A stretch of 64,000 nucleotides of DNA from Butyricicoccus porcorum (GTDB lineage: Bacteria; Bacillota; Clostridia; Oscillospirales; Butyricicoccaceae), in the NCBI RefSeq assembly GCF_002157465.1, contig NZ_NHOC01000005.1, positions 257,134-321,133 of the forward strand. The letters run 5' to 3'. The position numbers and the translations under genes are program-made. Positions 26,583 through 36,038 of the stretch are shown here, one piece after another. The notes under the pieces were generated by a model, which was not told the DNA's origin, did no database searches, and saw only the letters and a list, made by a program, of their open reading frames with translations. Numbering within the stretch: the first letter of the stretch is position 1; the number at the start of each line of letters is the position of its first letter.

Positions 26583-27749
26583 ATGTATCAGGTAAAGCTG
26601 TTTAACAAGATTTCCAAGGCAGGCACCGGCCTGCTCACCCCGGAGAAGTACACCTGCGCGGATGATTTTGAGGATTATGATGCAATCCTCGTCCGTTCCG
26701 CAAAGCTGCACGACCTGGACTTCCCGAAGAGCCTGAAGTGCATCGCACGTGCAGGCGCAGGCGTCAACAACATCCCGCTGGACAAATGCACCGAAAACGG
26801 CATCGTTGTCTTCAATACCCCGGGTGCAAATGCAAATGCCGTCAAGGAGCTGGTCATCTGTGCTCTGCTGCTGTCCTCCCGTGATATCGTCGGCGGTGCA
26901 AACTGGGCAAAGACCCTCGCAGGCAACGGCGACGCCATTGGCACAATGGCAGAAAAAGGCAAGTCCAACTTCGCAGGCTGTGAAATCGCAGGCAAGACAC
27001 TGGGTGTCATCGGCCTCGGCGCCATCGGCATCAAGGTTGCAAATGCTGCCCTCGCACTCGGCATGGAAGTCATCGGCTATGACCCGTACCTGTCCGTCGA
27101 TGCAGCTCTGAAGTTGCAGCGCGGCGTCCGCTACACCACCGAGATCAACGACCTCTTCACCGAATCGGATTACGTCACGGTACACGTCCCGCTGATGGAC
27201 GCGACGCGCGGCATTGTCGGCGCCGACGCAGTTGCTATGATGAAGGACGGCGTCCGCATCCTGAACTTCGCACGTGACGGCCTGTGTGACCAGAAGGCCA
27301 TCATCGACGGTTTGGAATCCGGCAAGATCGCAGCATACTGCTGTGACTTCGCTTCCGAGGAAATGCTCGCGCAGCCGCACGCACTGTGCCTGCCGCATCT
27401 GGGCGCTTCTACCGCAGAGAGCGAGGACAACTGCGCAGTCATGGCGGCGCAGGAGATCATGGATTACCTCGAGAACGGCACCATCCGCAACTCGGTCAAC
27501 TTCCCGAACCTGAAGGTTCCGCGCGAGGCAAAGACCCGTATCTGCATCATGCACCGCAACATGCCGAACCTGATCGCAGAGCTGTCCTCCACGCTGGCAC
27601 AGCACGGCATCAACATCGAAAACATGGGCAGCCGTCCGCGCGGCGAGATCGCCTATACCATCATGGATACCAACAGCGAGCTGACCGAAGAAATCAAGGC
27701 AGCACTCAAGGCGGTAAATGGCGTCATCAAGTTCCGCATCATCCTGTAA
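26583..27749 (+). CDS. serA: D-3-phosphoglycerate dehydrogenase
   Basis: SerA oxidises 3-phosphoglycerate to 3-phosphohydroxypyruvate with NAD, the first step of serine synthesis. The 388-residue protein is the shorter type. It has substrate residues in RAGAGVNNI, the NAD fold GVIGLGAIG (about residues 142-150), the catalytic histidine in LPHLGASTAESEDNCA, and a C-terminal ACT-type domain with HRNMPNLIAELS. It forms an operon with serC and has a strong terminator. Confidence 0.97.
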   Translation: MYQVKLFNKISKAGTGLLTPEKYTCADDFEDYDAILVRSAKLHDLDFPKSLKCIARAGAGVNNIPLDKCTENGIVVFNTPGANANAVKELVICALLLSSRDIVGGANWAKTLAGNGDAIGTMAEKGKSNFAGCEIAGKTLGVIGLGAIGIKVANAALALGMEVIGYDPYLSVDAALKLQRGVRYTTEINDLFTESDYVTVHVPLMDATRGIVGADAVAMMKDGVRILNFARDGLCDQKAIIDGLESGKIAAYCCDFASEEMLAQPHALCLPHLGASTAESEDNCAVMAAQEIMDYLENGTIRNSVNFPNLKVPREAKTRICIMHRNMPNLIAELSSTLAQHGINIENMGSRPRGEIAYTIMDTNSELTEEIKAALKAVNGVIKFRIIL

Positions 27750-27768
27750 TTTCATTCATTGCAAACGT

Positions 27769-27799
27769 CCGCCCCGGTCAAATGATCGGGGCGGTTTTT
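27769..27799 (+). terminator. Terminator of serC-serA
   Basis: CCGCCCCG pairs with CGGGGCGG, then TTTTT. Confidence 0.92.
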
Positions 27800-27827
27800 C
27801 TGTATGTGCACATCCGTGCGGACACGC

Positions 27828-27862
27828 AAAAGGGGCAGCCGGAAAATCCGGCTGCCCCTTTT
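27828..27862. terminator. Bidirectional terminator shared with the GntR gene
   Basis: AAAAGGGGCAGCCGGA pairs with TCCGGCTGCCCCTTTT, a perfect 16-bp stem. It terminates the leftward GntR gene. Confidence 0.92.
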
Positions 27863-27887
27863 TATGAAATCATGGCAGATCGGTTGT

Positions 27888-28613
27888 TTATTTTTCGCGG
27901 ATTCTCGTAACAGAGAAATTGAACAGCTCACTGTCGAGATAATCCACCGTGAACAGCACTGGATTGCCGCGCGAATCAAAGTGCTGCTGTACCAGACCGA
28001 GAATCTGTACATCCCGGTCACCGCGCACCTGTACCGCCAACGGATCTCCCGGCTTCGGGATGGTCAGGCTGGAATTGGAGCGGCTGACGAAGATACCCTT
28101 GCGGCGCTCAAAATAGGAAAACAGTGAATCCGGCATGTGCATCGGGTCGAGCTCATCCGCCAGATAAACCGGTATATAATGCAGGCTCGCACAGATCGGC
28201 ATGCCTGTCTTGGTGCAGCGCGTGCGGTTGATATAGAAGACATTGACACCCGGCTTGACACCCAGCGCGGAAGCGATGTCACGGCTCGGAATGGTCAGCC
28301 CGGTGGTATACGAGCTCTGTCCCTCGGAGATTCCCGCCTGACGGATCATGTCGCTGACGGAGCACAGGCGCGTCAGATCGTTCTCGTTCTTTGCAGAGAC
28401 TTCCATCAGGAATGTGCCGACGCCGTGTTTGGAATAGATGACACCCTCGCGGCGCAGCAGCTCGAGCGAAGCACGCCAGGTCTCGCGGCTGATGCCAAAG
28501 CGCTCCGCCATCTTCATTTCAGACGGCAGGCGGTCTCCTGCCTGAAACACGCCCTCACGGCACAGCATCATAAACTCTTCCTTCGCACGAAGCGATGACG
28601 ACATTCGTTTCAT
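27888..28613 (-). CDS. GntR family regulator (HutC/UTRA type)
   Basis: The 241-residue protein has an N-terminal winged helix with GDRLPSEMKMAERFGISRETWRASL and GVIYSKHGVGTFL. The C-terminal half is a UTRA effector domain (GVNVFYINRTRCTKTGMPICA). Its ligand and targets are unknown. It stands alone; the divergent neighbour is the YbaK deacylase gene. Its promoter region has a TATACT -10 at 28722-28727 whose downstream sequence matches that of the antisense promoters at 56.6 and 57.0 kb. Confidence 0.9.
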   Translation of the reverse strand: MKRMSSSLRAKEEFMMLCREGVFQAGDRLPSEMKMAERFGISRETWRASLELLRREGVIYSKHGVGTFLMEVSAKNENDLTRLCSVSDMIRQAGISEGQSSYTTGLTIPSRDIASALGVKPGVNVFYINRTRCTKTGMPICASLHYIPVYLADELDPMHMPDSLFSYFERRKGIFVSRSNSSLTIPKPGDPLAVQVRGDRDVQILGLVQQHFDSRGNPVLFTVDYLDSELFNFSVTRIREK

Positions 28614-28973
28614 TTCAAAGCCTCCAACTCATCCAGACCTGTCTCTCAGGTGGTCTGCACCTCATCTCCAAAAATGTATGATGTGATTTCCAACTTGTCT
28701 GCTTCTCTTTTTGTTGTATTCAGTATACCACGATTCCGAAAAAATAAAATTCGCAAAACAACCAAAATGCGGGCTCGTGCACACAGCAATTTGTACATTT
28801 ACGTGCTCGTGCACGCACTTTGCTTGCGTGCGTTTTCCGGCGTGCTTCGCGTGCAGTCTGCGTGCAGGGTTCTGCAATCCCCGGTCTGGTTTTCTCAGAC
28901 AACTGCCCGGCTGGTACAGCACCGTGTTTTGGTGTATAATACCGTATGCAAGCAACATCAGGAGGTCTGTATT
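28614..28973. other. Divergent intergenic region
   Basis: About 360 bp between the GntR gene and ybaK. It contains the leftward TATACT (28722-28727) for GntR, repeated GTGC/GCAC palindromic sequence around 28790-28830, and a rightward TATAAT (28935-28940) for ybaK without a clear -35. No gene is seen. Confidence 0.5.
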
Positions 28974-29459
28974 ATGGCAGAAATCAAAACGAACGCAATG
29001 CGCATACTCGATCGCGCGAAAATCCCCTATCAGCACTATTCCTACGAAACCGACGGTGAGCATGTCGACGGCATCTCAGTCGCCACGAAGATGGGACAGC
29101 CGCTCGAGCATGTATATAAGACGCTGGTCACAGCGGGCAAATCCGGCGGACACTATGTGTTCGTCATCTCGGTCGCCGCCGAGCTCGACCTCAAAAAGGC
29201 GGCAAAGGCAGTGGGAGAAAAGTCCGTGCAGATGATCCACGTGAAGGACATCAACAAGCTGACCGGCTATATCCGGGGCGGATGCAGCCCCATCGGCATG
29301 AAAAAACAATTTCCGACCGTGCTGAGCGAGTCGGCGCGCGCGCTGGATACCGTGATTGTCTCAGGCGGAAAAATCGGCTTTCAGGTCGAACTGAAGCCGG
29401 ATGCTCTGCTGGGTCTGATCGGCGGCAAATACGGCGATATTGAGGTATCCGAAGCATAA
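28974..29459 (+). CDS. ybaK: Cys-tRNA(Pro)/Cys-tRNA(Cys) deacylase YbaK
   Basis: YbaK hydrolyses cysteine mischarged on tRNA-Pro. The 161-residue protein has the family's conserved N-terminus (AMRILDRAKIPYQHYSY), VYKTLVT with the catalytic lysine, GYIRGGCSPIGMKK and SGGKIGFQVEL. The AGGAGG ribosome binding site at about 28960-28965 selects the ATG at 28974; a longer in-frame extension is not supported. Confidence 0.93.
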   Translation: MAEIKTNAMRILDRAKIPYQHYSYETDGEHVDGISVATKMGQPLEHVYKTLVTAGKSGGHYVFVISVAAELDLKKAAKAVGEKSVQMIHVKDINKLTGYIRGGCSPIGMKKQFPTVLSESARALDTVIVSGGKIGFQVELKPDALLGLIGGKYGDIEVSEA

Positions 29460-29490
29460 AAAAGGCCTCCCTCAAAACGGGGAGGCCTGA
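29459..29490 (-). terminator. Terminator of the D,D-carboxypeptidase gene
   Basis: AGGCCTCCC pairs with GGGAGGCCT, with A-rich flank on the left giving a U-run in the leftward RNA; it also sits just after ybaK. Confidence 0.88.
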
Positions 29491-29524
29491 GGCGGGGAAA
29501 GCGGTACAGCTCCCGCCTGTCTTT

Positions 29525-30820
29525 TTATTTTCTTCTGCGCCTGCGTATACGACGATACAGCCCGAGCAGGAACAGCAGCACAAACATGAGTGCCACAGCG
29601 CCGATGACAACAATGACGATTGTCACCGCACTGTGCACCAGGCCGGCCGTGCCGCTCTGCGTATCTGCACTGCCCTGCGCGCTGCCTGCGGAAGAACCGG
29701 CGGGCTCCGCATTTTTCAGCGGCAGCGGCACGCGCAGCAGCGGTTGTGTGCCATCCATATTGGTCACAGCAGCATATTCCTTCCGGCTGTCCTCCGCAAT
29801 CGTGACGGCGAGCTGTGCGCCTGTCTCCGCAGCTTCACAGGTATATTCCAGATCGTCTGCATCCATGCCTGTCGGCAGGCGCAGTGTGAAATCAGCCAGT
29901 GCATCGGTGTCAATCTTGCAGCCTGCTTTTTTTGCGGCTTTTTTCGCCGCTTTTTTATAATCATCTACCGTCACGGTCAGCTTCTGATATGCCTGCTCCC
30001 CATAATTGAACAGCGCAGTCGTATCGGTAAAAATCCCGTTTTTTGCCGCGCAGCCCAGAACACTGACAACGAAGTCTCCCTGCTCCGACTTTCCGCAGGC
30101 AACAAAGGTATTGTGCGCGTTGGTTGTCCAGCCGGTTTTCGCCGCATACACACGCGCGTCATATGTGGGGTCATCCTTCTTTATCATATTGACCTTTGTC
30201 CAGATCTGCCAGCCGGCTGAAATGACGTTGTCCGCCGGCAGCTCATAGTACACAGTGCCGGAATACTTTGCAAATTCCGGATACTGGTTGGCGGCACGCG
30301 TGATACGCGCCATATCCTCTGCACACGAGTAATGCCCCTCGGTATCCAGTCCGTTCGGGTTGACAAAGTGCGTATGCGTACAGCCCAGCTCTGCCGCTTT
30401 TGCGTTCATCCGATCCACAAACGCCGGCACACTCCCATCGAGATAGCAGGCGAGGATATTCGCGGCGTCATTGGCGGAATACACCAGCATACAATACATC
30501 AGCTCATCAATCGTCAACTGCTCTCCCGCTTCAAAGCCGACGCGGGTGGAATCCAGCTCTACGGAATTGATTGCGCCCGCAGATGCCACAGTTGATGCAT
30601 TCAAATCGCCGTTTTCCATGATGAGCAGCGCCGTCATGGTCTTTGTAATCGATGCCATCGGGCGTTCGGTCTGTGCATCCAGTTCATACAGGAGCTGACC
30701 TGTTTCCGCGTCCATCAGGCACGCAGACGGAGATTCCAGCTTCGGAGGCGCCGCCAGCGCGCTCACACTGCCGCACAGCATGAAGGCGGCGAGCAGGCAC
30801 GCGATGATTTTCTTACCCAT
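29525..30820 (-). CDS. D-alanyl-D-alanine carboxypeptidase (PBP5/DacF type)
   Basis: This enzyme removes the terminal D-alanine from peptidoglycan stem peptides outside the cell. The 431-residue protein has a signal peptide (about residues 1-23, ending ALA). The serine acyl-enzyme motif is SITK, the second motif SAN and the third KTG in KTGWTTNAH. A C-terminal PBP5-type domain follows. Instead of an amphipathic helix the protein ends with a G/S-rich linker, one transmembrane segment and an arginine-rich cytoplasmic tip (RRIRRRRRK). A sigma-A promoter lies upstream. Confidence 0.94.
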   Translation of the reverse strand: MGKKIIACLLAAFMLCGSVSALAAPPKLESPSACLMDAETGQLLYELDAQTERPMASITKTMTALLIMENGDLNASTVASAGAINSVELDSTRVGFEAGEQLTIDELMYCMLVYSANDAANILACYLDGSVPAFVDRMNAKAAELGCTHTHFVNPNGLDTEGHYSCAEDMARITRAANQYPEFAKYSGTVYYELPADNVISAGWQIWTKVNMIKKDDPTYDARVYAAKTGWTTNAHNTFVACGKSEQGDFVVSVLGCAAKNGIFTDTTALFNYGEQAYQKLTVTVDDYKKAAKKAAKKAGCKIDTDALADFTLRLPTGMDADDLEYTCEAAETGAQLAVTIAEDSRKEYAAVTNMDGTQPLLRVPLPLKNAEPAGSSAGSAQGSADTQSGTAGLVHSAVTIVIVVIGAVALMFVLLFLLGLYRRIRRRRRK

Positions 30821-30891
30821 TTTTGTTTTCCCACCTTAATTTCTCATAATTTGTATTCTTTTTTCAGTGTATTGGAAAAGCATACGTTTTC

Positions 30892-30920
30892 ACTATACAC
30901 GATTCGACTCCAAATAACAA
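30892..30920 (-). promoter_or_regulatory. Promoter of the D,D-carboxypeptidase gene
   Basis: Reverse strand TTGTTA (30915-30920), 17 bp, TATAGT (30892-30897). Confidence 0.6.
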
Positions 30921-30966
30921 CCACAGCGGCAAATTTTACCTATTTTTTCATCATCAGGAGGCTTTT

Positions 30967-31233
30967 ATGCTGTATTTCTGGCTGATTGCCATCAATCTTG
31001 CGGGCATCGCGGTGACGGCGCATGACAAATCCGCTGCACGCCGCGGCGCATGGCGCGTATCTGAACGCACGCTGTTCGCCCTGTGTATCCTCGGTGCATG
31101 CCCCGGCGTCTATCTGACCATGCGCATCATCCATCACAAAACCCGCCACAAGCGGTTTATGCTCGGTATCCCGCTTATTTTGCTTGTACAGTGTACAATC
31201 GCAGGTATTTTGTGGTATTATAGTATTTTGTAG
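30967..31233 (+). CDS. DUF1294 membrane protein
   Basis: An 88-residue protein with three hydrophobic stretches and the DUF1294 pattern: DKSAARRGAWRVSERTLF, then GACPGVYLTM and HHKTRHKRF. The function of this family is unknown. AGGAGG precedes the start. It is followed by a strong terminator. Confidence 0.82.
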   Translation: MLYFWLIAINLAGIAVTAHDKSAARRGAWRVSERTLFALCILGACPGVYLTMRIIHHKTRHKRFMLGIPLILLVQCTIAGILWYYSIL

Positions 31234-31280
31234 CCACCCGGCACATTCCAACTGATTTCCCACCCTGACTTCAGAGGGGG

Positions 31281-31311
31281 CAAACAGCCGGACCATCCGT
31301 CCGGCTGTTTG
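31281..31311 (+). terminator. Hairpin after the DUF1294 gene
   Basis: CAAACAGCCGGAC pairs perfectly with GTCCGGCTGTTTG, loop CATCC. There is no long T-run, but the position and stability suggest a terminator. It abuts a GTGCGC repeat copy. Confidence 0.7.
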
Positions 31312-31372
31312 CTGTGCGCGGGAGCGCACCCGACATTTCTTTTGCCAAGCTTTTCTTTCTGTAAAGAAAAGC
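31312..31372. repeat. Dispersed GTGCGC-hairpin repeat, copy C
   Basis: GCTGTGCGCGGGAGCGCACC (core 31314-31329), a TTTCTTTTGCC tract and a GCTTTTCTTT/AAAGAAAAGC hairpin (31349-31372). These are the same three parts as copies A/B and D. It lies between two genes, just ahead of a ribosome binding site. Confidence 0.8.
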
Positions 31373-31391
31373 GGAAGAGGAGGTTTGTATT

Positions 31392-32549
31392 TTGACTAAT
31401 TTACTGATCCGGCTGTTTGTTCCGCGTGCGGAGCGCGCTTCGGAACAGACCATCCGCCTGCGGTACGGCCAGCTCGCAGGCATTGTCGGCATTGCAGCCA
31501 ATGTGCTGCTCTGCCTCGTCAAGCTGCTGGCAGGCATCGTGACACACAGCATTTCCGTCATGGCGGATGCCGTCAACAACCTGACGGACGCACTGTCTTC
31601 CGTCATCTCGCTCATCAGCTTCCACCTGTCCGGCAAGGAGCCTGACAAGGAACATCCCTTCGGCTATGGCCGCACAGAATACATCGCCGGGCTGTTTGTC
31701 TCCATGCTGATTATCTTCGTCGGCTTCCAGTTCATCAAAAGCTCGGCAGACCGCATCCTGCATCCGTCTGCTGTCCTGTTCTCGTGGAGCAGCATTCTGT
31801 TGCTTGTCGTGTCCATGCTCGTCAAGCTGTGGCTCGGCCTGTTTAACCGCCGCATCGGCAAAGCCATTGATTCCCCTGTACTGATGGCAGCCATGCAGGA
31901 CAGCCTGAACGATGTCATCACCACCGGTGTCGTTATCCTCGGCATGATTGCATCCCGCTTTACGACGCTGCCAATAGATGGCTATGTCGGCATTGTCGTC
32001 GCCGCCTTCATCCTGTACGCGGGCTATGGCCTAGCCAAGGATGCCCTTTCCCCGCTCATCGGCGAAAAGGCTGACCCGGAGCTGGTACAGGAAATTCAGG
32101 AGCTTGTCACATCTTATGACAGCATCCTCGGTGTTCATGACCTGATTGCCCACAATTACGGTGCAGGACGCTGGTTTGCATCTGTACACGCTGAAGTGCC
32201 GTCGGACGGTGACATGATCGCCATCCATGAAACCATCGATGCCATCGAACAGCAGGCACTCAAATCGCTGCATGTATTCCTCGTCATCCATATGGACCCC
32301 ATTGAAATCAACAACGAGCGCGTACAGACGGTGCGCTGCCAGACGGAACAAGTCCTGCATGACATCGATCCCTCTCTGTCCATGCATGACTTCCGCATGG
32401 TCGACGGAGAACATCAGATCAATCTGATTTTCGATGTCGTTGTCGACCGCGATTTCGTGCCGGAAGAGCTGCGCACACGCATCCGCACGGAGCTGCACGC
32501 CATCGACCCGCGTTTCAATCCGGTCATTGTATTCGACCATACCATGTGA
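31392..32549 (+). CDS. Cation diffusion facilitator family divalent metal exporter
   Basis: CDF proteins export Zn2+, Fe2+, Mn2+ or related ions by antiport. The 385-residue protein has six membrane segments in residues 1-210. Metal-site motifs are the DAVNNLTD segment (TM2), HPFGYGRTEY (loop) and QDSLNDV (TM5). A cytoplasmic dimerisation domain with ALKSLHVFLVIHMDP follows, and there is a second C-terminal domain longer than in FieF. The start is a TTG with AGGAGG 9 bp upstream. The metal is not determinable from sequence. Confidence 0.92.
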   Translation: MTNLLIRLFVPRAERASEQTIRLRYGQLAGIVGIAANVLLCLVKLLAGIVTHSISVMADAVNNLTDALSSVISLISFHLSGKEPDKEHPFGYGRTEYIAGLFVSMLIIFVGFQFIKSSADRILHPSAVLFSWSSILLLVVSMLVKLWLGLFNRRIGKAIDSPVLMAAMQDSLNDVITTGVVILGMIASRFTTLPIDGYVGIVVAAFILYAGYGLAKDALSPLIGEKADPELVQEIQELVTSYDSILGVHDLIAHNYGAGRWFASVHAEVPSDGDMIAIHETIDAIEQQALKSLHVFLVIHMDPIEINNERVQTVRCQTEQVLHDIDPSLSMHDFRMVDGEHQINLIFDVVVDRDFVPEELRTRIRTELHAIDPRFNPVIVFDHTM

Positions 32550-32623
32550 CCGTGTTTCATGGTATACTAAACCTATCATGTATTCGCTGTAACCCTGACG
32601 ACTTGTAACAAGGAGGATTTGCC

Positions 32624-33892
32624 ATGCTGCTTATTCAAAACGGAACCCTGCTCGACCCGTATACCGATACCAACGCCCCATCTGACATTCTGATCGGCGA
32701 CGACGGTATCATTCACCGCATCGCGCCGCATATTGAGGCTTTTGACGGCGTACAGGTTGTCGATGCATCCGGCTGCACCGTATCGCCCGGACTGGTCGAT
32801 GTCCATGTCCATTTCCGTGATCCCGGTCAGACGGAAAAGGAGGATATCCACACCGGCGCCGCCGCCGCTGCCGCAGGCGGCTATACCACCGTGGTCTGCA
32901 TGGCAAATACCCTCCCGACCTGCGACAATCTGTCCACGCTGGAATATGTACAGGACAAAACCGCAAAAGAACCAATTAACGTGCTTCAGGCCTGTGCCAT
33001 CACGCGCGGGCTCGGCGGCAAGGAACTGACCGACTTTGAGACGCTGCACGCCGCAGGCGCGCCCGGCTTCACGGATGACGGCGTCAATCTGACCAGCGGA
33101 AGGCTGTGCATGGAAGCCATGCAGCGCGCCAAAGCGCTCGGCGTGCCGCTGTCGTTCCATGAGGAAGACCCCGCCTTTGTCCTCTCTCCCGGCGTCAACT
33201 ACGGCAGTGAAGCTGCCAGAAAATTCGGCGTACTGGGCGCCATGCGCACCTCAGAGGAAGCCATGATCGCACGCGACATTGAACTCGCATTGCAGACCGG
33301 CGCACGCGTCGCATTCCAGCACATCAGCTCCGGCCGTTCGGTCGCACTCATCCGCGAGGGCAAGGCGCGCGGCGCAGACATCCATGCGGAAGCCACACCG
33401 CACCATCTCGGCATGACCGAGGACGATGTGCTCACCTTCGGCGTCAATGCGCGCATGAACCCGCCGCTGCGCACCGAATCCGACCGTCAGGCACTGATTG
33501 CCGGACTGGTAGACGGCACAATTGACATGATCGCCACCGACCACGCGCCGCACACAGCGGAGCAGAAAAACCGCCCATTCGGGCAGTCAATGTCCGGCAT
33601 CACCGGTCTGGAAACCGCCTTTTCCGTCTGCAATTCTGCACTCGTTCAGACGGGCCGTGTCACGCCGATGCAGCTGATTCGCGCAATGAGCCAGAATCCG
33701 GCACAATTCTATGGTCTGACCGGCAAGGCGGTTGCAGAGGGCAACCGTGCCGAGCTGATGATTGCCGACTGGAATGCCGAAGCCGTCTATACTCAATATA
33801 AATCAAAATCGAGCAATACGCCGTTCACCGGCCTGCCGCTGTGCGGCAAAGTTTGCGGAATTGTCTGCGGCACGTACTGTACAGTGAACTGA
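32624..33892 (+). CDS. pyrC: Dihydroorotase
   Basis: This enzyme cyclises carbamoyl aspartate to dihydroorotate in pyrimidine synthesis. The 422-residue protein is the class I (Bacillus PyrC) type. It has the zinc motif HVHFRDPGQTEKED, MANTLPTCDN, GAPGFTDDGV, HISSGRSV, EATPHHL and the catalytic TDHAPHT followed by GITGLETAF. All metal ligands are present. It is isolated from other pyr genes. AGGAGG precedes the start and a terminator follows. Confidence 0.95.
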   Translation: MLLIQNGTLLDPYTDTNAPSDILIGDDGIIHRIAPHIEAFDGVQVVDASGCTVSPGLVDVHVHFRDPGQTEKEDIHTGAAAAAAGGYTTVVCMANTLPTCDNLSTLEYVQDKTAKEPINVLQACAITRGLGGKELTDFETLHAAGAPGFTDDGVNLTSGRLCMEAMQRAKALGVPLSFHEEDPAFVLSPGVNYGSEAARKFGVLGAMRTSEEAMIARDIELALQTGARVAFQHISSGRSVALIREGKARGADIHAEATPHHLGMTEDDVLTFGVNARMNPPLRTESDRQALIAGLVDGTIDMIATDHAPHTAEQKNRPFGQSMSGITGLETAFSVCNSALVQTGRVTPMQLIRAMSQNPAQFYGLTGKAVAEGNRAELMIADWNAEAVYTQYKSKSSNTPFTGLPLCGKVCGIVCGTYCTVN

Positions 33893-33907
33893 CATTCTTT
33901 TCTTCCC

Positions 33908-33942
33908 AAAGCGCTGTCCGATACCGGGCGGCGCTTTTCTTT
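33908..33942 (+). terminator. Terminator of pyrC
   Basis: AAAGCGC...GCGCTTT with inner CCGG-type pairing, followed by TCTTTT. Confidence 0.75.
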
Positions 33943-34092
33943 TGTCCCCGAAGCACACTTTTCTTTCCGTTTTCCAGCACCGCAGCATATCGTTTTTGCT
34001 ATTTTATTGCGCGATTTTGCTGTGTGATTTTTTTCACATTTGGCGATTTCTTTACAAAGCAAATTCGCGCAATTATGTGACAACCGCAGACA

Positions 34093-34121
34093 TTGTCCCA
34101 GCACCTGCCGATTGTTATAAT
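34093..34121 (+). promoter_or_regulatory. Promoter of the sodium:solute symporter gene
   Basis: TTGTCC (34093-34098), 17 bp, TATAAT (34116-34121). The leader to the ATG is about 130 nt, begins with an AGGAGGAG stretch not used for a visible gene, and shows no recognised riboswitch. Confidence 0.7.
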
Positions 34122-34257
34122 AGGCACACAAGGAGGAGAGAGCGGAAGGTACGGACAGATTGCATTAAGCTATAAAAATATTATAATTTTGCAATCCATA
34201 TGTTGTATCTTAAAAAAGAAACGCAAAAAGAGATAAAGAAGGAAGAGTGAGAAAATT

Positions 34258-35916
34258 ATGCTTTGGACGTTAATCACATTCGTCGGCTTCACCATTCTGG
34301 TTGCTGTCATCTCTTACCTGAAAACTTCGGGTGATGACCAGACAACAGCTGACGGCTATTTTCTGGCAGGCCGTGGCCTTCCGGGTTTCGTAATTGCAGG
34401 ATCCTTGCTGCTGACTAACCTGTCGGCAGAGCAGCTGGTCGGCACAAATGGTCAGACCTGGCTGGTCGGCATGAGCCCGATGGCGTTTGAAATCGTCGCA
34501 GCTCCGTGCTGCATCATCCTTGCGCTGTATGCGGCGCCGCGCTACCTGAAGAGCGGTATCACCACGATCCCGCAGCTGATCGGTATGCGTTTTGGACGCA
34601 GCACCAAGCTGTGGTTCAGCATCGCGTACATCATCCTGTACCTCGTTGTACAGATTCCGGTTATCCTGTATTCCGGCTCTCTTGTATTTGAAAACATCTT
34701 CGGTGTTTCCTCCCTGTTCGGCATCACCAAGTTCCAGGCTGTTGTCGTTCTCTGTATCATCATCAGCGTCGTCGGTTCGATCTATGCGATCTTCGGCGGT
34801 CTGAAGGCAGTTGCCGTATCGGATACCGTAAACGGTGTCGGTCTGTTAATCGGCGGCTTCATGATCCCGTTCTTTGCCCTGAATGCACTGGGTCATGCAT
34901 CCGGCGCTGACGGCCTCGCAATTGTCGACGGCTTCAAATACCTCATGCAGAACTATCCGGACAAGCTGAATTCCATTGGTTCCGCAACCGCATCCGCACC
35001 GGAAGTTCCGTGGCCGACCGTATTCACCGGCCTGCTGTTCCTCGGACTCCAGTCCTGGTGCACCCATCAGTCGTTCATTCAGCGCGTACTCGCTGCTGAA
35101 AACCTGAAGGAAGCACAGAAGGGCGCGCTGTATTGCGCATTCCTGAAGATCATCGGCTTCATGTATCTGGCTCTGCCGGGCGTCATCGCTTACGCACTGT
35201 TCGAGCTCCAGGGCGACCAGGTAACCATGATGGACGAAGCATATCCGCAGCTGGTATCTCAGGTCATCCCGGCTCCGCTCATGGGCTTCTTCGCAGCCGT
35301 TATGTTCGGCGCAATCCTGTCCTCGTTCAACTCCGTCCTGAACTCGGTTGACACCATGTTCACCATGGATATCTACAAGGAATTCATCAACAAGGACGCT
35401 TCGGAAGAGAAGCTGGTCAAGGTCGGCAAGAACATCGGCATCGTGTTCGCTGTCTGCACCACGATTGTCGGCCCGATGGTTTACTTCTTCCCGGCTGGCC
35501 TGAAGACCTTCCTCGATTCGTTTGTCATGCTGATCGGCCTGCCGGTTCTGTCCGCTGTTTTCGGTGGTTTCTTCTTCAAGTACCTGCCGAAATATGCCGC
35601 AAAGGTCATCATGATTTTCCACATCATCGCTTACGGTTCATTCCTGCTGATCGCTCCGCATTACTCTATCTTGGGCGGTCCGGATTCCGAAATCCATTAC
35701 CTGTATGCCATCCTCATCCTGTGGCCGATTGAGCTGCTCATCATGGGCATCATGAACCACCTGAACAAGAAGAAGGGTGAAACTGCCTGGGAGCAGCCGG
35801 ATGTCAAGGCTGTCGACCTGACGCCGTGGAAATACCGCTGGGTTGCCGCTGCTTTCATCATTGTCTGTGTTATCGTCGTTTACGCAGCATTCTCTCCGCT
35901 GGGTCTCGGCGCATAA
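34258..35916 (+). CDS. Sodium:solute symporter family (SSS/SLC5) transporter
   Basis: An integral membrane protein of 552 residues with about 14 hydrophobic segments. Family features are the early ADGYFLAGRGLPGFVIAGSLLLTN with LSAEQLVG, and the Na+-binding region SSFNSVLNSVDTMFTMDIYK. It resembles the sugar-type SLC5 members such as YidK and vSGLT more than proline or pantothenate symporters. The substrate is not known. It is monocistronic with its own promoter and terminator. Confidence 0.9.
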   Translation: MLWTLITFVGFTILVAVISYLKTSGDDQTTADGYFLAGRGLPGFVIAGSLLLTNLSAEQLVGTNGQTWLVGMSPMAFEIVAAPCCIILALYAAPRYLKSGITTIPQLIGMRFGRSTKLWFSIAYIILYLVVQIPVILYSGSLVFENIFGVSSLFGITKFQAVVVLCIIISVVGSIYAIFGGLKAVAVSDTVNGVGLLIGGFMIPFFALNALGHASGADGLAIVDGFKYLMQNYPDKLNSIGSATASAPEVPWPTVFTGLLFLGLQSWCTHQSFIQRVLAAENLKEAQKGALYCAFLKIIGFMYLALPGVIAYALFELQGDQVTMMDEAYPQLVSQVIPAPLMGFFAAVMFGAILSSFNSVLNSVDTMFTMDIYKEFINKDASEEKLVKVGKNIGIVFAVCTTIVGPMVYFFPAGLKTFLDSFVMLIGLPVLSAVFGGFFFKYLPKYAAKVIMIFHIIAYGSFLLIAPHYSILGGPDSEIHYLYAILILWPIELLIMGIMNHLNKKKGETAWEQPDVKAVDLTPWKYRWVAAAFIIVCVIVVYAAFSPLGLGA

Positions 35917-35993
35917 AGCAGATAAGTTCAACATAAATCCGAACGAAGCCGCCGAACGGCGCTTCGCTCAACTCTCTCCCACAACACTCCAAG

Positions 35994-36028
35994 AAACGCC
36001 CGCCGGAATCAGGAACCGGCGGGCGTTT
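35994..36028 (+). terminator. Terminator of the symporter gene
   Basis: AAACGCCCGCCGG pairs with CCGGCGGGCGTTT. A second smaller hairpin (CGAAGC/GCTTCG, about 35944-35966) precedes it. Confidence 0.85.
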
Positions 36029-36038
36029 CGCATGCATA

